A stretch of 58,488 nt of DNA from an uncultured Acetatifactor sp. (GCA_910577185.1 CAJTLR010000009.1:623-59110); one strand, 5' to 3'. Shown: positions 34,211 to 43,092, numbered from the stretch's first letter. Program-made: numbers and translations. The notes: generated by a model not told the origin, from the letters alone.

Positions 34211-34440
34211 TTATTCCGCGGAATGTCTGATTTTTCTGGCCAGATACAGCACCGGCGTATCCGGCAGGGAGGTGAAGATATATATCACATAGCTGGAGGC
34301 AAAGATGGACAGAAGGGTACTAAAGTCATAGGTGCCGTAAAATGCGAACAGCGTGAAGAGGAATCCACCATTTATGGTAAAGCAGGATGTTTTCCAACTG
34401 CCCAGATGATTATAGCATTCCGGAACGATTTGTCAGGCGG
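34211..34440 (-). pseudogene. Remnant of a VUT/queuosine-precursor-transporter-like gene
   Basis: A minus-strand frame ending at TAA (34213-34211) encodes text of a membrane transporter C-terminus: SWKTSCFTINGGFLFTLFAF, YGTYDFSTLL, then LPDTPVLYLARKI. This resembles the YhhQ/VUT family. Upstream the frame meets a TGA near 34440, and the protein-like text continues briefly in another frame (FADDRLSLIFI), so the 5' part is lost and frameshifted. No start codon or ribosome site is seen. From 34441 to 34620 I see nothing else except a possible leader for the ECF genes. Confidence 0.55.
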
Positions 34441-34620
34441 GGCCTCCGGTCCGGGATGAAAATCAGCGACAGTCTGTCATCAGCAAATTTCTGGCAGAAC
34501 AGGAAAAACAGTTGTAATTATTGGAAGAATTTAATATAATGTGAGAGAATCTATGGCGCCGGAAACAAAATACGGCTGGCAGCAGGCGGGAGAGGAACCT
34601 GGGGGAACCGGAAAACAGAT

Positions 34621-35481
34621 ATGGAAATGATCAAAACAAAAGATTTGGTTTATGAATACATCAGGCGGGATGAAGAGGGCAATGTGGAAGGTCTGACCAC
34701 GGCGGTGGACAGGGTAAACCTTGACGTTGCCCCGGGGGAATTTATTGCCATTCTGGGGCATAACGGTTCGGGAAAATCAACGCTTGCCAAGCACATTAAT
34801 GCCATTTTATATCCCACGGAAGGGGTTGTCCTGGTAGATGGAATGGATACTTCCCAGGAAGCATATCTGTGGGAAATCCGCCAGAGGGCGGGAATGGTAT
34901 TTCAGAATCCGGACAATCAGATCATCGGCCAGGTGGTGGAGGAAGATGTGGGGTTCGGTCCCGAAAATATGGGAATTCCCACAAAGGAAATCTGGGAGCG
35001 GGTGGAAGAAAGCCTGAAGGCAGTGGGCATGTACGAATACCGCAAGCACTCCCCCAACAAGCTTTCCGGCGGGCAGAAACAGCGTGTCTCCATAGCCGGC
35101 GTCCTTGCCATGCATCCCAAGTGCATTGTGCTGGACGAGCCTACGGCCATGCTGGACCCGAAGGGACGGAAGGAAGTCATCCGGGCTGTCCGTGCCCTGA
35201 ACCAGGTGGAGGAGATTACCATTGTATTGATCACGCATTATATGGAAGAAATTGTGCACGCCGACAGAGTGTTTGTCATGGACCAGGGCAGGATTGCAAT
35301 GGCGGGGACGCCCCGGGAAATTTTTTCCAGGGTGGAAAGGCTGAAGGAACTGCGCCTGGATGTGCCCCAGGTGACACTGCTTTCCCATGAACTGCAGAAA
35401 AAAGGACTGGCCCTGCCGGACGGGATACTGACCCAGAAAGAACTGGCGGATGAGCTGGACAGGATACTGGCCGGAAATTGA
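34621..35481 (+). CDS. ecfA1: ECF transporter ATPase EcfA1
   Basis: A 286-residue ATPase of the energy-coupling-factor (vitamin/metal) transporter. Walker A is ILGHNGSGKSTLA, the Q loop is VFQNPDNQI, the signature LSGGQKQR, Walker B IVLDEPTAMLDP and the switch His in LITHYMEE. It works with EcfA2 and EcfT, shared by several substrate-binding S components encoded elsewhere. The start ATG is six bases before another in-frame ATG. GGGGGAACC lies somewhat far upstream. The gene set continues with ecfA2, ecfT and truA. Confidence 0.95.
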   Translation: MEMIKTKDLVYEYIRRDEEGNVEGLTTAVDRVNLDVAPGEFIAILGHNGSGKSTLAKHINAILYPTEGVVLVDGMDTSQEAYLWEIRQRAGMVFQNPDNQIIGQVVEEDVGFGPENMGIPTKEIWERVEESLKAVGMYEYRKHSPNKLSGGQKQRVSIAGVLAMHPKCIVLDEPTAMLDPKGRKEVIRAVRALNQVEEITIVLITHYMEEIVHADRVFVMDQGRIAMAGTPREIFSRVERLKELRLDVPQVTLLSHELQKKGLALPDGILTQKELADELDRILAGN

Positions 35482-35519
35482 CAGGGCGCAGGCAGCGCCT
35501 GGGGTGGGAGAGAGAAAGA

Positions 35520-36422
35520 ATGGCAATTATTTTTGATCATGTGAACCATATATACGGGGAGGACACCCCCATGGCGGTAAAGGCGCTGGATGATATCTGT
35601 CTCCAGATTCCGGATGGACAGTTTGTGGGCATCATAGGACATACCGGCTCGGGAAAGTCCACTCTGGTCCAGCATATGAACGGCCTGCTGAAAGCCACTT
35701 CGGGCCATATTTACTTTAACGGAGAGGACATTTACGATAAGGATTTCAGCCTGAAAAAACTTCGCAGCAAGGTGGGGCTGGTGTTTCAGTATCCGGAGCA
35801 TCAGCTCTTTGAGATAGATGTGTTCAGTGATGTGTGCTTCGGGCCTAAGAACCTGGGGCTTGAAAAAAAGGAGGCCGAACTGCGCGCCTTCGATGCCCTG
35901 CGGAAAGTAGGTCTGCCCATGGAACTGTATTATCAGTCGCCCTTTGAGATATCCGGTGGACAAAAGCGCCGGGCGGCCATTGCGGGAGTGCTGGCCATGG
36001 AACCGGAAGTGCTGGTGCTGGACGAACCCACGGCAGGGCTGGACCCCAAAGGCAGGGACGAGATACTGGACCAGATCAGGCGGCTGCGGGAAGAGACCGG
36101 CATGACGGTGCTGCTGGTATCCCACAGCATGGAAGACGTGGCAGAGTATGTGGACCGGATCATAGTGATGAACCATGGAAGGATTTTATATGATGGGGAA
36201 CCCCGGGAGGTATTTTCCCATTATAAGGAACTGGAAGAGATCGGGCTTGCCGCACCCCAGGTCACATATGTGCTGCATGAACTGGAGGGCAGGGGACTGG
36301 ATGTGGATGTGAATGCGACCACCATCGAGGAAGCGGCGGAAACCATATGGGCGGCAGTGAAGCGCGGGAAGAAGTCAGGGATGTCCCCGGGGCGGGATAA
36401 GACATCATCCGGGAAATTCTAA
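35520..36422 (+). CDS. ecfA2: ECF transporter ATPase EcfA2
   Basis: A 300-residue partner ATPase. Walker A is IIGHTGSGKSTLVQ, the Q loop VFQYPEHQLFE, the signature ISGGQKRR (typical of EcfA2), Walker B LVLDEPTAGLDP and VSHSMEDVAEY. The long C-terminal extension (PQVTYVLHELEGRGL) is normal for EcfA2. ATG at 35520 follows GGGAGAGAGAAAGA, and the 14 earlier codons of the frame are rejected. It lies 38 bases after ecfA1 in the same operon. Confidence 0.95.
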   Translation: MAIIFDHVNHIYGEDTPMAVKALDDICLQIPDGQFVGIIGHTGSGKSTLVQHMNGLLKATSGHIYFNGEDIYDKDFSLKKLRSKVGLVFQYPEHQLFEIDVFSDVCFGPKNLGLEKKEAELRAFDALRKVGLPMELYYQSPFEISGGQKRRAAIAGVLAMEPEVLVLDEPTAGLDPKGRDEILDQIRRLREETGMTVLLVSHSMEDVAEYVDRIIVMNHGRILYDGEPREVFSHYKELEEIGLAAPQVTYVLHELEGRGLDVDVNATTIEEAAETIWAAVKRGKKSGMSPGRDKTSSGKF

Positions 36423-36465
36423 GGCTGCAGGGAACCGAGAGTACAAGGCTGAGGTTGGGAAGAAT

Positions 36466-37266
36466 ATGTTAAGAGATATTACTTTGGGACAATACTATCA
36501 GACGGAATCCGTGATACACAGGATGGATCCGCGGGTAAAGCTGGGGGGAACCCTGCTTTTTATTGTTTCCCTGTTTGTGTTTGGGGGATATCTGGGATAT
36601 GTGGCGGCGGCGCTGTTTCTGGGCATTGTCATCCGGCTTTCCCATGTGCCATTCCGTTTTATGGTAAAAGGCATGAAGTCCATTCTGTTCCTGCTGCTGC
36701 TCACGGTGGTGTTCAATCTGTTTCTCACACCCGGGACGGTGCTTGTCTCTTTCTGGAAGCTGAATATTACGCTGGAAGGGCTGCGGCTGGCGGTTACCAT
36801 GGCGGTGCGGCTGGCCCTGCTGATTATCGGTTCTTCTGTGATGACGCTGACGACAACACCCAATCATCTCACGGATGGCATGGAAAAAATGATGAAGCCG
36901 TTAAAGCTGTTTCATGTGCCCGTGCATGATGTGGCGATGATCATGTCCATCGCCCTGCGGTTTATTCCTATATTATTGGAAGAAACAGATAAAATCATGA
37001 AGGCGCAGATGGCCAGAGGGGCAGACTTTGAAAGCGGAAGCATTGTAAAAAGGGCGAAAGCGATGGTGCCGCTTCTGGTGCCCTTGTTTGTGTCCGCGTT
37101 CCGCAGGGCAAATGACCTGGCCATGGCCATGGAGGCAAGATGTTACCGGGGCGGGGACGGCAGGACAAAGATGAAGCCCCTGGTGTATCAGAGAAGGGAC
37201 AAGGTAGGGTATCTGTGTATCGCGCTCTATCTGACAGCGGGATTTGTGCTGGGAAGACTGGTATAA
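36466..37266 (+). CDS. ecfT: ECF transporter transmembrane protein EcfT
   Basis: A 266-residue membrane scaffold linking the EcfA ATPases to interchangeable S components. It has about five hydrophobic helices and the two coupling motifs MARGADF and EARCYRGG. The ATG follows GGTTGGGAAGAAT. Third in ecfA1-ecfA2-ecfT-truA. Between it and truA a long stem, TCCCCATGC (37302) with GCATGGGGA (37363), encloses smaller palindromes and may be a mild terminator or mRNA stabiliser. Confidence 0.95.
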   Translation: MLRDITLGQYYQTESVIHRMDPRVKLGGTLLFIVSLFVFGGYLGYVAAALFLGIVIRLSHVPFRFMVKGMKSILFLLLLTVVFNLFLTPGTVLVSFWKLNITLEGLRLAVTMAVRLALLIIGSSVMTLTTTPNHLTDGMEKMMKPLKLFHVPVHDVAMIMSIALRFIPILLEETDKIMKAQMARGADFESGSIVKRAKAMVPLLVPLFVSAFRRANDLAMAMEARCYRGGDGRTKMKPLVYQRRDKVGYLCIALYLTAGFVLGRLV

Positions 37267-37401
37267 AAGCGCGGGAACCCGGAACCGATACGAAAAACAA
37301 ATCCCCATGCGCGGAGGGCTTTTGCCCGGATATCCGGGAAAACCGGAATGAAAACCGGACCGGCATGGGGAATCAGGATGAAGAAAGGTATATTTATATA
37401 G

Positions 37402-38148
37402 ATGGAAAAGAAACGCATACGGCTGACGGTTGCCTATGATGGGACCAACTATCATGGCTGGCAGCTGCAGGATAACGGTAATACCATTGAGGCTGAACTG
37501 AATAAGGGTCTGTCGGAACTGCTGGGGGAGGAAATCAGGGTCATCGGTGCCAGCCGTACCGACTCAAAAGTGCATGCGCTGGGAAATGTGGCGGTATTCG
37601 ATACGGTGAGCCGCATGCCGGCCGGAAAAATTTCCTATGCACTGAACCAGAGACTGCCGGAGGACATACGGATTCAGAAGTCCCAGGAGGTGCCTGCAGA
37701 CTGGCACCCCCGCCGCTGTGAGAGCCGGAAGACCTATGAATACCGGATTTACAGGGCAGAATTTCCCATGCCGGTGAAGCGGCTGTATTCCTATTTTGTC
37801 TACCAGCCCCTCGATGTGGGCCGGATGCGGGAGGCGGCGGCCTATCTGGAAGGAGAGCATGATTTCAAGAGTTTCTGCCAGACCGGCGCGCAGGTGGAAA
37901 GCACGGTGCGCACCATTCATTCCCTCTGGGTGGAAGAGCAGGAATCCGATCTGATAATCCGTGTATGCGGAAACGGATTTTTGTACAATATGGTGAGGAT
38001 TATCGTGGGAACCCTGATAGAAGTGGGTCAGGGCAGGCGGGAGCCGGAATCCATGCAGGAGATTCTGGGAGCGCTGGACCGGGCCGCCGCCGGCCCCACC
38101 GCACCGGCACACGGACTGACTCTGGTGAAATATGAATTTATGTCCTGA
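37402..38148 (+). CDS. truA: tRNA pseudouridine(38-40) synthase
   Basis: A 248-residue TruA that converts U38-U40 of tRNA anticodon arms to pseudouridine. The catalytic Asp is in GASRTDSKVHALG near residue 54. The common form is RTDAGVHA, and here the two residues after Asp are Ser-Lys. FLYNMVRIIVGTLIEVGQG near residue 193 is the other signature. GAAGAAAGG is the nearest ribosome site but is spaced widely from the ATG. Its position after the ecf genes and before rplM-rpsI is conserved in Firmicutes. Confidence 0.95.
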   Translation: MEKKRIRLTVAYDGTNYHGWQLQDNGNTIEAELNKGLSELLGEEIRVIGASRTDSKVHALGNVAVFDTVSRMPAGKISYALNQRLPEDIRIQKSQEVPADWHPRRCESRKTYEYRIYRAEFPMPVKRLYSYFVYQPLDVGRMREAAAYLEGEHDFKSFCQTGAQVESTVRTIHSLWVEEQESDLIIRVCGNGFLYNMVRIIVGTLIEVGQGRREPESMQEILGALDRAAAGPTAPAHGLTLVKYEFMS

Positions 38149-38239
38149 AAATGCAGGCGGGGCCTTTGGAACGCAAAAACGGCCGGTTTCCTGCCCCGTG
38201 CCTGTCATTGGAAAATTCTCATATTAAGGAAAAAAGTGA

Positions 38240-38268
38240 TTGACATATGGGAAAGCGTATAGTAGAAT
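38240..38268 (+). promoter_or_regulatory. Strong promoter of rplM-rpsI
   Basis: A perfect TTGACA (38240-38245), a 17-base spacer and TAGAAT (38263-38268) lie about 180 bases before rplM. This is the best promoter match in the window. Confidence 0.8.
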
Positions 38269-38447
38269 ATACGAGTGTGAAAAAGTTTTGAAATGCTGCG
38301 CCAAAGCCCCGGCAAAGCATTTGAAATACAGAAAATGTCACGGGAAAGTCATAGGATGCAGCCGGACATCTGCGGATGATGATGGAAACGGGACGAAGAA
38401 GAGTCTGCTGAAACTGACTCAAGGAAAATGCATACGGAGGGAACGTA
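38269..38447 (+). other. rplM leader RNA, possible L13-type control region
   Basis: About 175 untranslated bases lie between the promoter and rplM. AAATGCT (about 38290) and AGCATTT (about 38315) can form a stem early in the transcript. Ribosomal protein leaders that bind L13 are known before rplM in Firmicutes, but I cannot confirm the consensus here. Confidence 0.4.
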
Positions 38448-38876
38448 ATGAATACATTTATGGCTAGTCCAGCTACCATCGATAGGAAATGGTATGTAGT
38501 AGACGCTGCAGGTATGACTTTAGGCCGCCTTGCCTCAGAGGTTGCAAAGGTTTTAAGGGGTAAGAACAAGCCTATTTTTACACCCCATATGGATACGGGT
38601 GACTATGTGATCATTGTCAACGCGGAGAAGATCAAAGTGACCGGCAAGAAAATGGATCAGAAGATTTATTATCATCATTCCGGCTATGTCGGCGGCCTGA
38701 AGGAGACAACCCTGAAAGAGAAGCTTGCCAAGAAGCCCGAGCAGGTGATTGAACTGGCAGTCAAGGGTATGCTTCCCAAGGGACCTTTAGGAAGACAGAT
38801 GTACAAGAAGCTTTTTGTATACGCAGGACCTGAGCACAAGCATGCGGCTCAGAAACCTGAGGCACTGACATTCTAA
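38448..38876 (+). CDS. rplM: 50S ribosomal protein L13
   Basis: A 142-residue ribosomal protein L13 of normal length. WYVVDAAGMTLGRLASEVA is near the start, YYHHSGYVGGLKE in the middle, and MLPKGPLGRQMYKKL, the typical L13 signature, near residue 110. The ATG follows GGAGGGAACGTA. It is transcribed with rpsI, the universal order, from the strong promoter at 38240. Confidence 0.97.
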   Translation: MNTFMASPATIDRKWYVVDAAGMTLGRLASEVAKVLRGKNKPIFTPHMDTGDYVIIVNAEKIKVTGKKMDQKIYYHHSGYVGGLKETTLKEKLAKKPEQVIELAVKGMLPKGPLGRQMYKKLFVYAGPEHKHAAQKPEALTF

Positions 38877-38900
38877 GGGATAGGAGGATAAAGATAAATC

Positions 38901-39296
38901 ATGGCGAAGACAGAGAGATATTATGGCACAGGCAGAAGAAAGAAATCTGTTGCAAGAGTATATTTGATGCCCGGCAAGGGTGATGTTGTCATCAACAAGA
39001 GAAGCATGGACGACTATTTCGGACTGGAGACGCTGAAGGTTATCGTGCGTCAGCCGTTTGTTGCCACCGGGACATCGGAGAAATTTGATGTGCTGGTAAA
39101 TGTGCATGGCGGCGGCTACACAGGACAGGCAGGTGCCATCAGACACGGAATTTCACGCGCCCTGCTTCAGGTGGATTCCGAGTACAGACCGCTCCTGAAA
39201 AAGGAAGGATTCCTGACAAGAGACCCTCGTATGAAGGAGAGGAAGAAATACGGCCTCAAGGCGGCTCGTCGTGCGCCTCAGTTCTCCAAGAGATAA
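38901..39296 (+). CDS. rpsI: 30S ribosomal protein S9
   Basis: A 131-residue S9. It begins YYGTGRRKKSVARVYLMPG. It has the GGGYTGQAGAIRHGISRAL signature and ends with the conserved basic tail RRAPQFSKR, whose last Arg reaches the P-site tRNA. The AGGAGG is 13 bases before the ATG, a longer gap than usual. A rho-independent terminator follows. Confidence 0.97.
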   Translation: MAKTERYYGTGRRKKSVARVYLMPGKGDVVINKRSMDDYFGLETLKVIVRQPFVATGTSEKFDVLVNVHGGGYTGQAGAIRHGISRALLQVDSEYRPLLKKEGFLTRDPRMKERKKYGLKAARRAPQFSKR

Positions 39297-39326
39297 TCGG
39301 CTGTGTTTTTTTAATCGAAATGGCTC

Positions 39327-39363
39327 AAAACCCGGAAAGTCATATTTTCCGGGTTTTTCTTTT
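39327..39363 (+). terminator. Rho-independent terminator of rplM-rpsI
   Basis: AAAACCCGGAAA (39327-39338) pairs with TTTCCGGGTTTT (39345-39356) and is followed by TCTTTT. Confidence 0.9.
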
Positions 39364-39365
39364 GC

Positions 39366-39450
39366 GCAGGGGCGCGTAAGGAAATTAGCAGTCAAAGCTG
39401 CACGCGCCCCGCGCGGCGGGTAGTGGAGAAGGGCATTCCCCTACTCGATT
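39366..39450 (+). repeat. Dispersed two-hairpin element, copy R2
   Basis: Hairpin 1 has outer arms GGGGCGCGT (39369-39377) and ACGCGCCCC (39402-39410) and inner arms GCAG/CTGC, with TAAGGAAATTA unpaired between left arms. Hairpin 2 has GTAGTGG (39420) against CCCCTAC (39438-39444) and then TCGATT. The layout matches R1 and R4 but with different paired bases. Confidence 0.75.
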
Positions 39451-39455
39451 GTGCA

Positions 39456-39497
39456 GGGGCGCATAAGGAAAATAGTTGCTGAAGCAACATGCGCCCC
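39456..39497 (+). repeat. Dispersed element, copy R3 (first hairpin only)
   Basis: GGGGCGCAT (39456-39464) pairs with ATGCGCCCC (39489-39497), and GTTGC with GCAAC inside. It follows R2 after five bases. The sequence is almost the same as R1's first hairpin. Hairpin 2 is absent. Confidence 0.75.
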
Positions 39498-39630
39498 GCG
39501 TTATGATTCTCATGCAGGCACTCAGGTTTTTTGCCGGGTGCTTTTTGCGTTTCCGGGAAACTCACGGCCGCAAAATCAGGATGTCCGGCACGGAGATTCC
39601 CCATTCTATATTTGAACTTTTTGATATCGC

Positions 39631-39658
39631 TTGCATTTGCCGGAATATCTGATACAAT
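39631..39658 (+). promoter_or_regulatory. Predicted promoter of the AlbA_2 regulator gene
   Basis: TTGCAT (39631-39636), a 16-base spacer and TACAAT (39653-39658). It runs straight into a 13-bp tandem repeat. The stretch 39498-39630 shows nothing else. Confidence 0.55.
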
Positions 39659-39660
39659 AG

Positions 39661-39699
39661 TGGGGTAAGTTAGTGGGGTAAGTTAATGGGGTAAGTTAA
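39661..39699 (+). repeat. 13-bp tandem repeat, possible operator
   Basis: TGGGGTAAGTTA plus G or A is repeated at 39661, 39674 and 39687, directly at the predicted transcription start and before the ribosome site. Three 13-bp repeats at this place suggest an operator, possibly for the adjacent regulator itself. Confidence 0.7.
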
Positions 39700-39732
39700 T
39701 GAGGGATGTTCCCCATCTGTCAGGAGGTTATT

Positions 39733-41271
39733 ATGGCACTGCCAATCAATGTATCAGATTTAATTAACCGGCGTGTGATTGAGAGCGCGCGTATTGAATA
39801 TAAGGGAGACTGGAATCCTGAACCAATTCTGCACTCTGTTTGTGCTTTTGCAAATGATATTGACAACTGGGGGGGCGGCTACATCATTATTGGAATTGAG
39901 GAAGAAAGCGGAATGCCGAAGCTCCCGGTGAAAGGCTTAAACAAAAGTTCCATTGACCGGATCAATAAAGAATTGCTGCAAAAATGTAATCTGATTGAGC
40001 CGCGCTATATTCCCATTGTAGAGCAGGCTTCTTATGAAGGAAAAGAGATCATGGTTTTATGGATACCGGGCGGAGCTGACCGGCCTTATAAATGTCCTGC
40101 CGCTTTCCCGACAGAAAAGGCCGCAAAATCAGAAAAGGTATACTATATCCGCAAAATGTCAAACAGTATCCGGGCAAATCAGCTGGAGGAAAAAGAACTG
40201 TTTATGCTGGCGAATAACCAGCCCTATGATGACCGCCCAAATCCGGCAGCCAGGCCGGAGGATTTGAAGTCCAGCCTGATTTCGGAATTCCTTTATGCGG
40301 TAAAGAGCGATCTGTATGAACGCTCGCTTACCCGGCCGGTTATGGAAACCGCAGCATCCATGCGTCTGATTGGTGGGCCTTCGGAATGGAAACGGCCATT
40401 GAATGTAGGGCTGATGTTCTTCCATGAGCGCCCGGATGATTTTTTCCCGTATGCCCGGATTGAGGTGGTGGATAAGCCTGATCCCACCGGCATTGGAATG
40501 ACGGAAAAGATTTTTGCGGGTCCTCTTGACCGCCAGCTGCGGGATGCGCTCAGCTATATTAAAAACTACATTATTAAGGAAAAAGTAATTAAACTTCCCC
40601 ACCAGGCAGAAGCAGTACGGATTTTTAACCTGCCGTATGCGGCAGTAGAAGAAAGTCTGTCCAATGCCATCTACCACAAGTCATATCAAATCGGGGAACC
40701 GGTCACGGTTACTGTCACGCCGGACCGAATGGAAATTACCAGCCTGCCGGGACCGGACCGCACCATCAGCAATGATGATTTGATGAACCGCCGCCTGATT
40801 TCCCGGCGTTATCGGAACCGGAGAATCGGAGATTTTCTAAAAGAGCTGAAATTGGTGGAAGGGCGCAATACCGGAATCCCTACAATTCTCCATGCCATGA
40901 GAGCAAACGGTTCGGATATGCCATTATTTGAAACAGATGAAGACAGGACTTATTTTACGGTGATTCTGCCCATTCATAAGAATTTTCTTATGCCGGAAAC
41001 TGCTGTGGCCCCAAAGAAAAAGCAGCGCCGCAGTCTGCCGGAGCTGAAAGCGCTTGTGGTGGTCACTTTGGCGGAAAACGGAAATCTTTCCACTTCGGAG
41101 CTGGCATCCGAACTTGGATATACGAAAGTAACTTCCACCCTGTCCAAAGCATTAAAAGAACTGATGGCAGAAGGAATTGTCCGGTATTCAGAGCCGGAGA
41201 AAGTGCGTTCCAGAAATCAGAAATTGTATCTTGTAAAGGAACACGTACAGGCCGCGCCAGGAGCCGAATGA
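39733..41271 (+). CDS. AlbA_2 (Schlafen-type) domain regulator, RecG-like C-terminus
   Basis: A 512-residue protein. The N-terminal AlbA_2 domain has ESARIEYKGDWNP and FANDIDNWGGGYIIIGIEEE. The middle part has AVEESLSNAIYHKSYQIGEPVTVTV, typical of COG2865 ATP-binding regulators. A C-terminal winged-helix (NGNLSTSELASELGYTKVTSTLSKALKELMAEG) suggests DNA binding. ATG at 39733 follows AGGAGGTTATT. These proteins are often called 'transcriptional regulator' or 'putative DNA binding', without a proven reaction. It lies 76 bases before a two-component system gene and may belong to the same transport-defence unit. Confidence 0.82.
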   Translation: MALPINVSDLINRRVIESARIEYKGDWNPEPILHSVCAFANDIDNWGGGYIIIGIEEESGMPKLPVKGLNKSSIDRINKELLQKCNLIEPRYIPIVEQASYEGKEIMVLWIPGGADRPYKCPAAFPTEKAAKSEKVYYIRKMSNSIRANQLEEKELFMLANNQPYDDRPNPAARPEDLKSSLISEFLYAVKSDLYERSLTRPVMETAASMRLIGGPSEWKRPLNVGLMFFHERPDDFFPYARIEVVDKPDPTGIGMTEKIFAGPLDRQLRDALSYIKNYIIKEKVIKLPHQAEAVRIFNLPYAAVEESLSNAIYHKSYQIGEPVTVTVTPDRMEITSLPGPDRTISNDDLMNRRLISRRYRNRRIGDFLKELKLVEGRNTGIPTILHAMRANGSDMPLFETDEDRTYFTVILPIHKNFLMPETAVAPKKKQRRSLPELKALVVVTLAENGNLSTSELASELGYTKVTSTLSKALKELMAEGIVRYSEPEKVRSRNQKLYLVKEHVQAAPGAE

Positions 41272-41347
41272 CAAGTGTCTGGCTGCTGCCTGAGACAGCG
41301 GTTAAGCCACAGGACGGAAGAGATAAGAAGCGGGAAGGTGATAAGTA

Positions 41348-42034
41348 ATGAGAATTTTAGTCATAGAAGATGATCTGGCCTTAAGCGCCGGACTGTGTTT
41401 TGAATTGGACAGTAACGGCTATCTGACGGTGGCGGCATATAACTGCCGGAAAGCCAGACAACTTTTGCAGGAGGATCCGTTTGACCTTGCGATCATGGAT
41501 GTGAATCTGCCGGATGGCAACGGCTTTGATCTCTGCCGGGAAGTGAAAACAGTCAAACCGGAACTCCCCGTGATTTTTCTGACAGCAAACGATTTAGAGC
41601 AGGATGTGCTGAACGGATTCGATCTGGGCGCAGAGGATTATATTATAAAGCCGTTCAATATGCAGATTTTTTTGCGGCGGGTAGAGGTGGCCCTCCGGAG
41701 AGGAAGTAAGGGAACAGTGCCCCCTGAGGACAGCTGGACTGACGGATTTCTTCTGCTTGACTTTGGTGCGCTGACTGCCGTGCGGGGCGGTGAAAAGCTG
41801 TCCATCACGCCCAACGAATATAAGCTGCTGAAAGTACTGACAGAGAATGCGGGTAATATCATTACCCGACAGATTCTGCTGGAACGGCTGTGGGATTGTG
41901 ACGGGAATTTCATTGATGATCACACGCTTACCGTGACGATAAACCGGCTTCGGGCGAAGATTGAAAATGACGATCATACCTATATCAAGACCATCCGGGG
42001 TATGGGGTATATCTGGACAGGAGGCAGACAGTGA
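41348..42034 (+). CDS. OmpR-family response regulator
   Basis: A 228-residue response regulator. The receiver domain has the acidic pair in VIEDD, phospho-acceptor D51 (AIMDVNLPDG), T79 region FLTAND and K101 (YIIKPF). The C-terminal winged helix has LLKVLTENAGNIITRQILLERLW and the DDHTLTVTINRLRAKI recognition helix. The ATG follows GGGAAGGTGATAAGTA. Its end overlaps the sensor kinase start (GTGAAG). A direct repeat of TGTACCTT at 11-bp spacing before the second ABC cassette is a likely binding site. Confidence 0.93.
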   Translation: MRILVIEDDLALSAGLCFELDSNGYLTVAAYNCRKARQLLQEDPFDLAIMDVNLPDGNGFDLCREVKTVKPELPVIFLTANDLEQDVLNGFDLGAEDYIIKPFNMQIFLRRVEVALRRGSKGTVPPEDSWTDGFLLLDFGALTAVRGGEKLSITPNEYKLLKVLTENAGNIITRQILLERLWDCDGNFIDDHTLTVTINRLRAKIENDDHTYIKTIRGMGYIWTGGRQ

Positions 42035-43049
42035 AGAAGCATGCGAAAACTTTGAAAAATTTGATGGTTTTGGCAGCTGTGTTGCTTTTTTCATTGCTGT
42101 GCAGGCTATTGTGGGTATTTGTTCCCCGTTCCGGTGTTCGTTACAGCCTGCTGGCTGTGACAGGAGGTATTTTTGTATTGGCCGGTCTGTGGATATGGTT
42201 TTGGCAGAGACAGATTTTTCACTTTGCAGACGAAATATGTGATACGCTGGATGCCCTGATTTCCGGGAGACAGCCGGAGGTGGAGCGGCCTTATGAGGAC
42301 AGCGTGACAGCCAGGGTACAGGGAAAGCTCCTGCAATACTATGACATCATGAACGAGGGCAAAGTGCAGAGCCAGCGGGATAAACAGACCATTCAGGAGC
42401 TGGTCAGCGATATTTCCCATCAAGTGAAAACCCCCATTGCCAATATTCAGATGTTTACCGGTATCCTGAAACAGCATCAGCTGACAGAGGAAAAGCGGGC
42501 AGAGTTTCTGGAAACCATGGCCTCACAAATCAATAAACTGGATTTTCTGATGCAGTCTTTGATCAAAATGTCCCGGCTGGAAACAGGAACCTTTGTCCTG
42601 CACATGGAACAAGCACCTCTGCACAAGACCATTGCACAGGCCATCAGTACCGTATGGGCGAAAGCGGACAAAAAAATATCCAGCTGTCTGTGGATTGCGC
42701 GCCATCGGTTACCGTGCAGCATGACCCCAAATGGACAGTGGAGGCCCTGGGCAATATCCTGGACAACGGGGTAAAATATACCCCGGAAGGCGGCAGCATT
42801 TCTGTGTCCGCCCGCCCGTGGCAATTCTATACGCGAATTGATATTTCCGATACCGGTATTGGCATCCCTGAGGAGCATTATCACCATGTTTTTCAGCGTT
42901 TTTACCGGGCGCAGGAGACAGCTGCCGAAGAAGGCGTGGGGCTGGGCCTGTATCTTGCCAACGGGATCATTACGCGGCAGAAAGGCTATATCAGCGTAAA
43001 ATCAAATTACGGAGAAGGCACCACCTTCTCTGTCTATTTGCTAAGTTGA
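42031..43049 (+). pseudogene. Intramembrane-type sensor histidine kinase, frameshifted at A7
   Basis: The gene is split. Frame 1 (from GTG at 42031) has two N-terminal helices with only about six residues between them, then the phospho-acceptor His130 in SDISHQVKTPIANIQ. Frame 2 (ending 43049) supplies the ATPase part: NILDNGVKYTPEGG, DTGIGIP and GVGLGLYLA. The break is at a run of seven A's (42670-42676). Adding one A joins ...ADKKNIQLSV... smoothly. So it is a one-base deletion, a sequencing error, or a slippage site. The tiny sensor loop suggests it senses through a partner transporter, like BceS-type kinases. Confidence 0.88.
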
Positions 43050-43092
43050 GCAAATAGCATATACGAAAAAGGGAGAGAGGAAGTATGAAACG

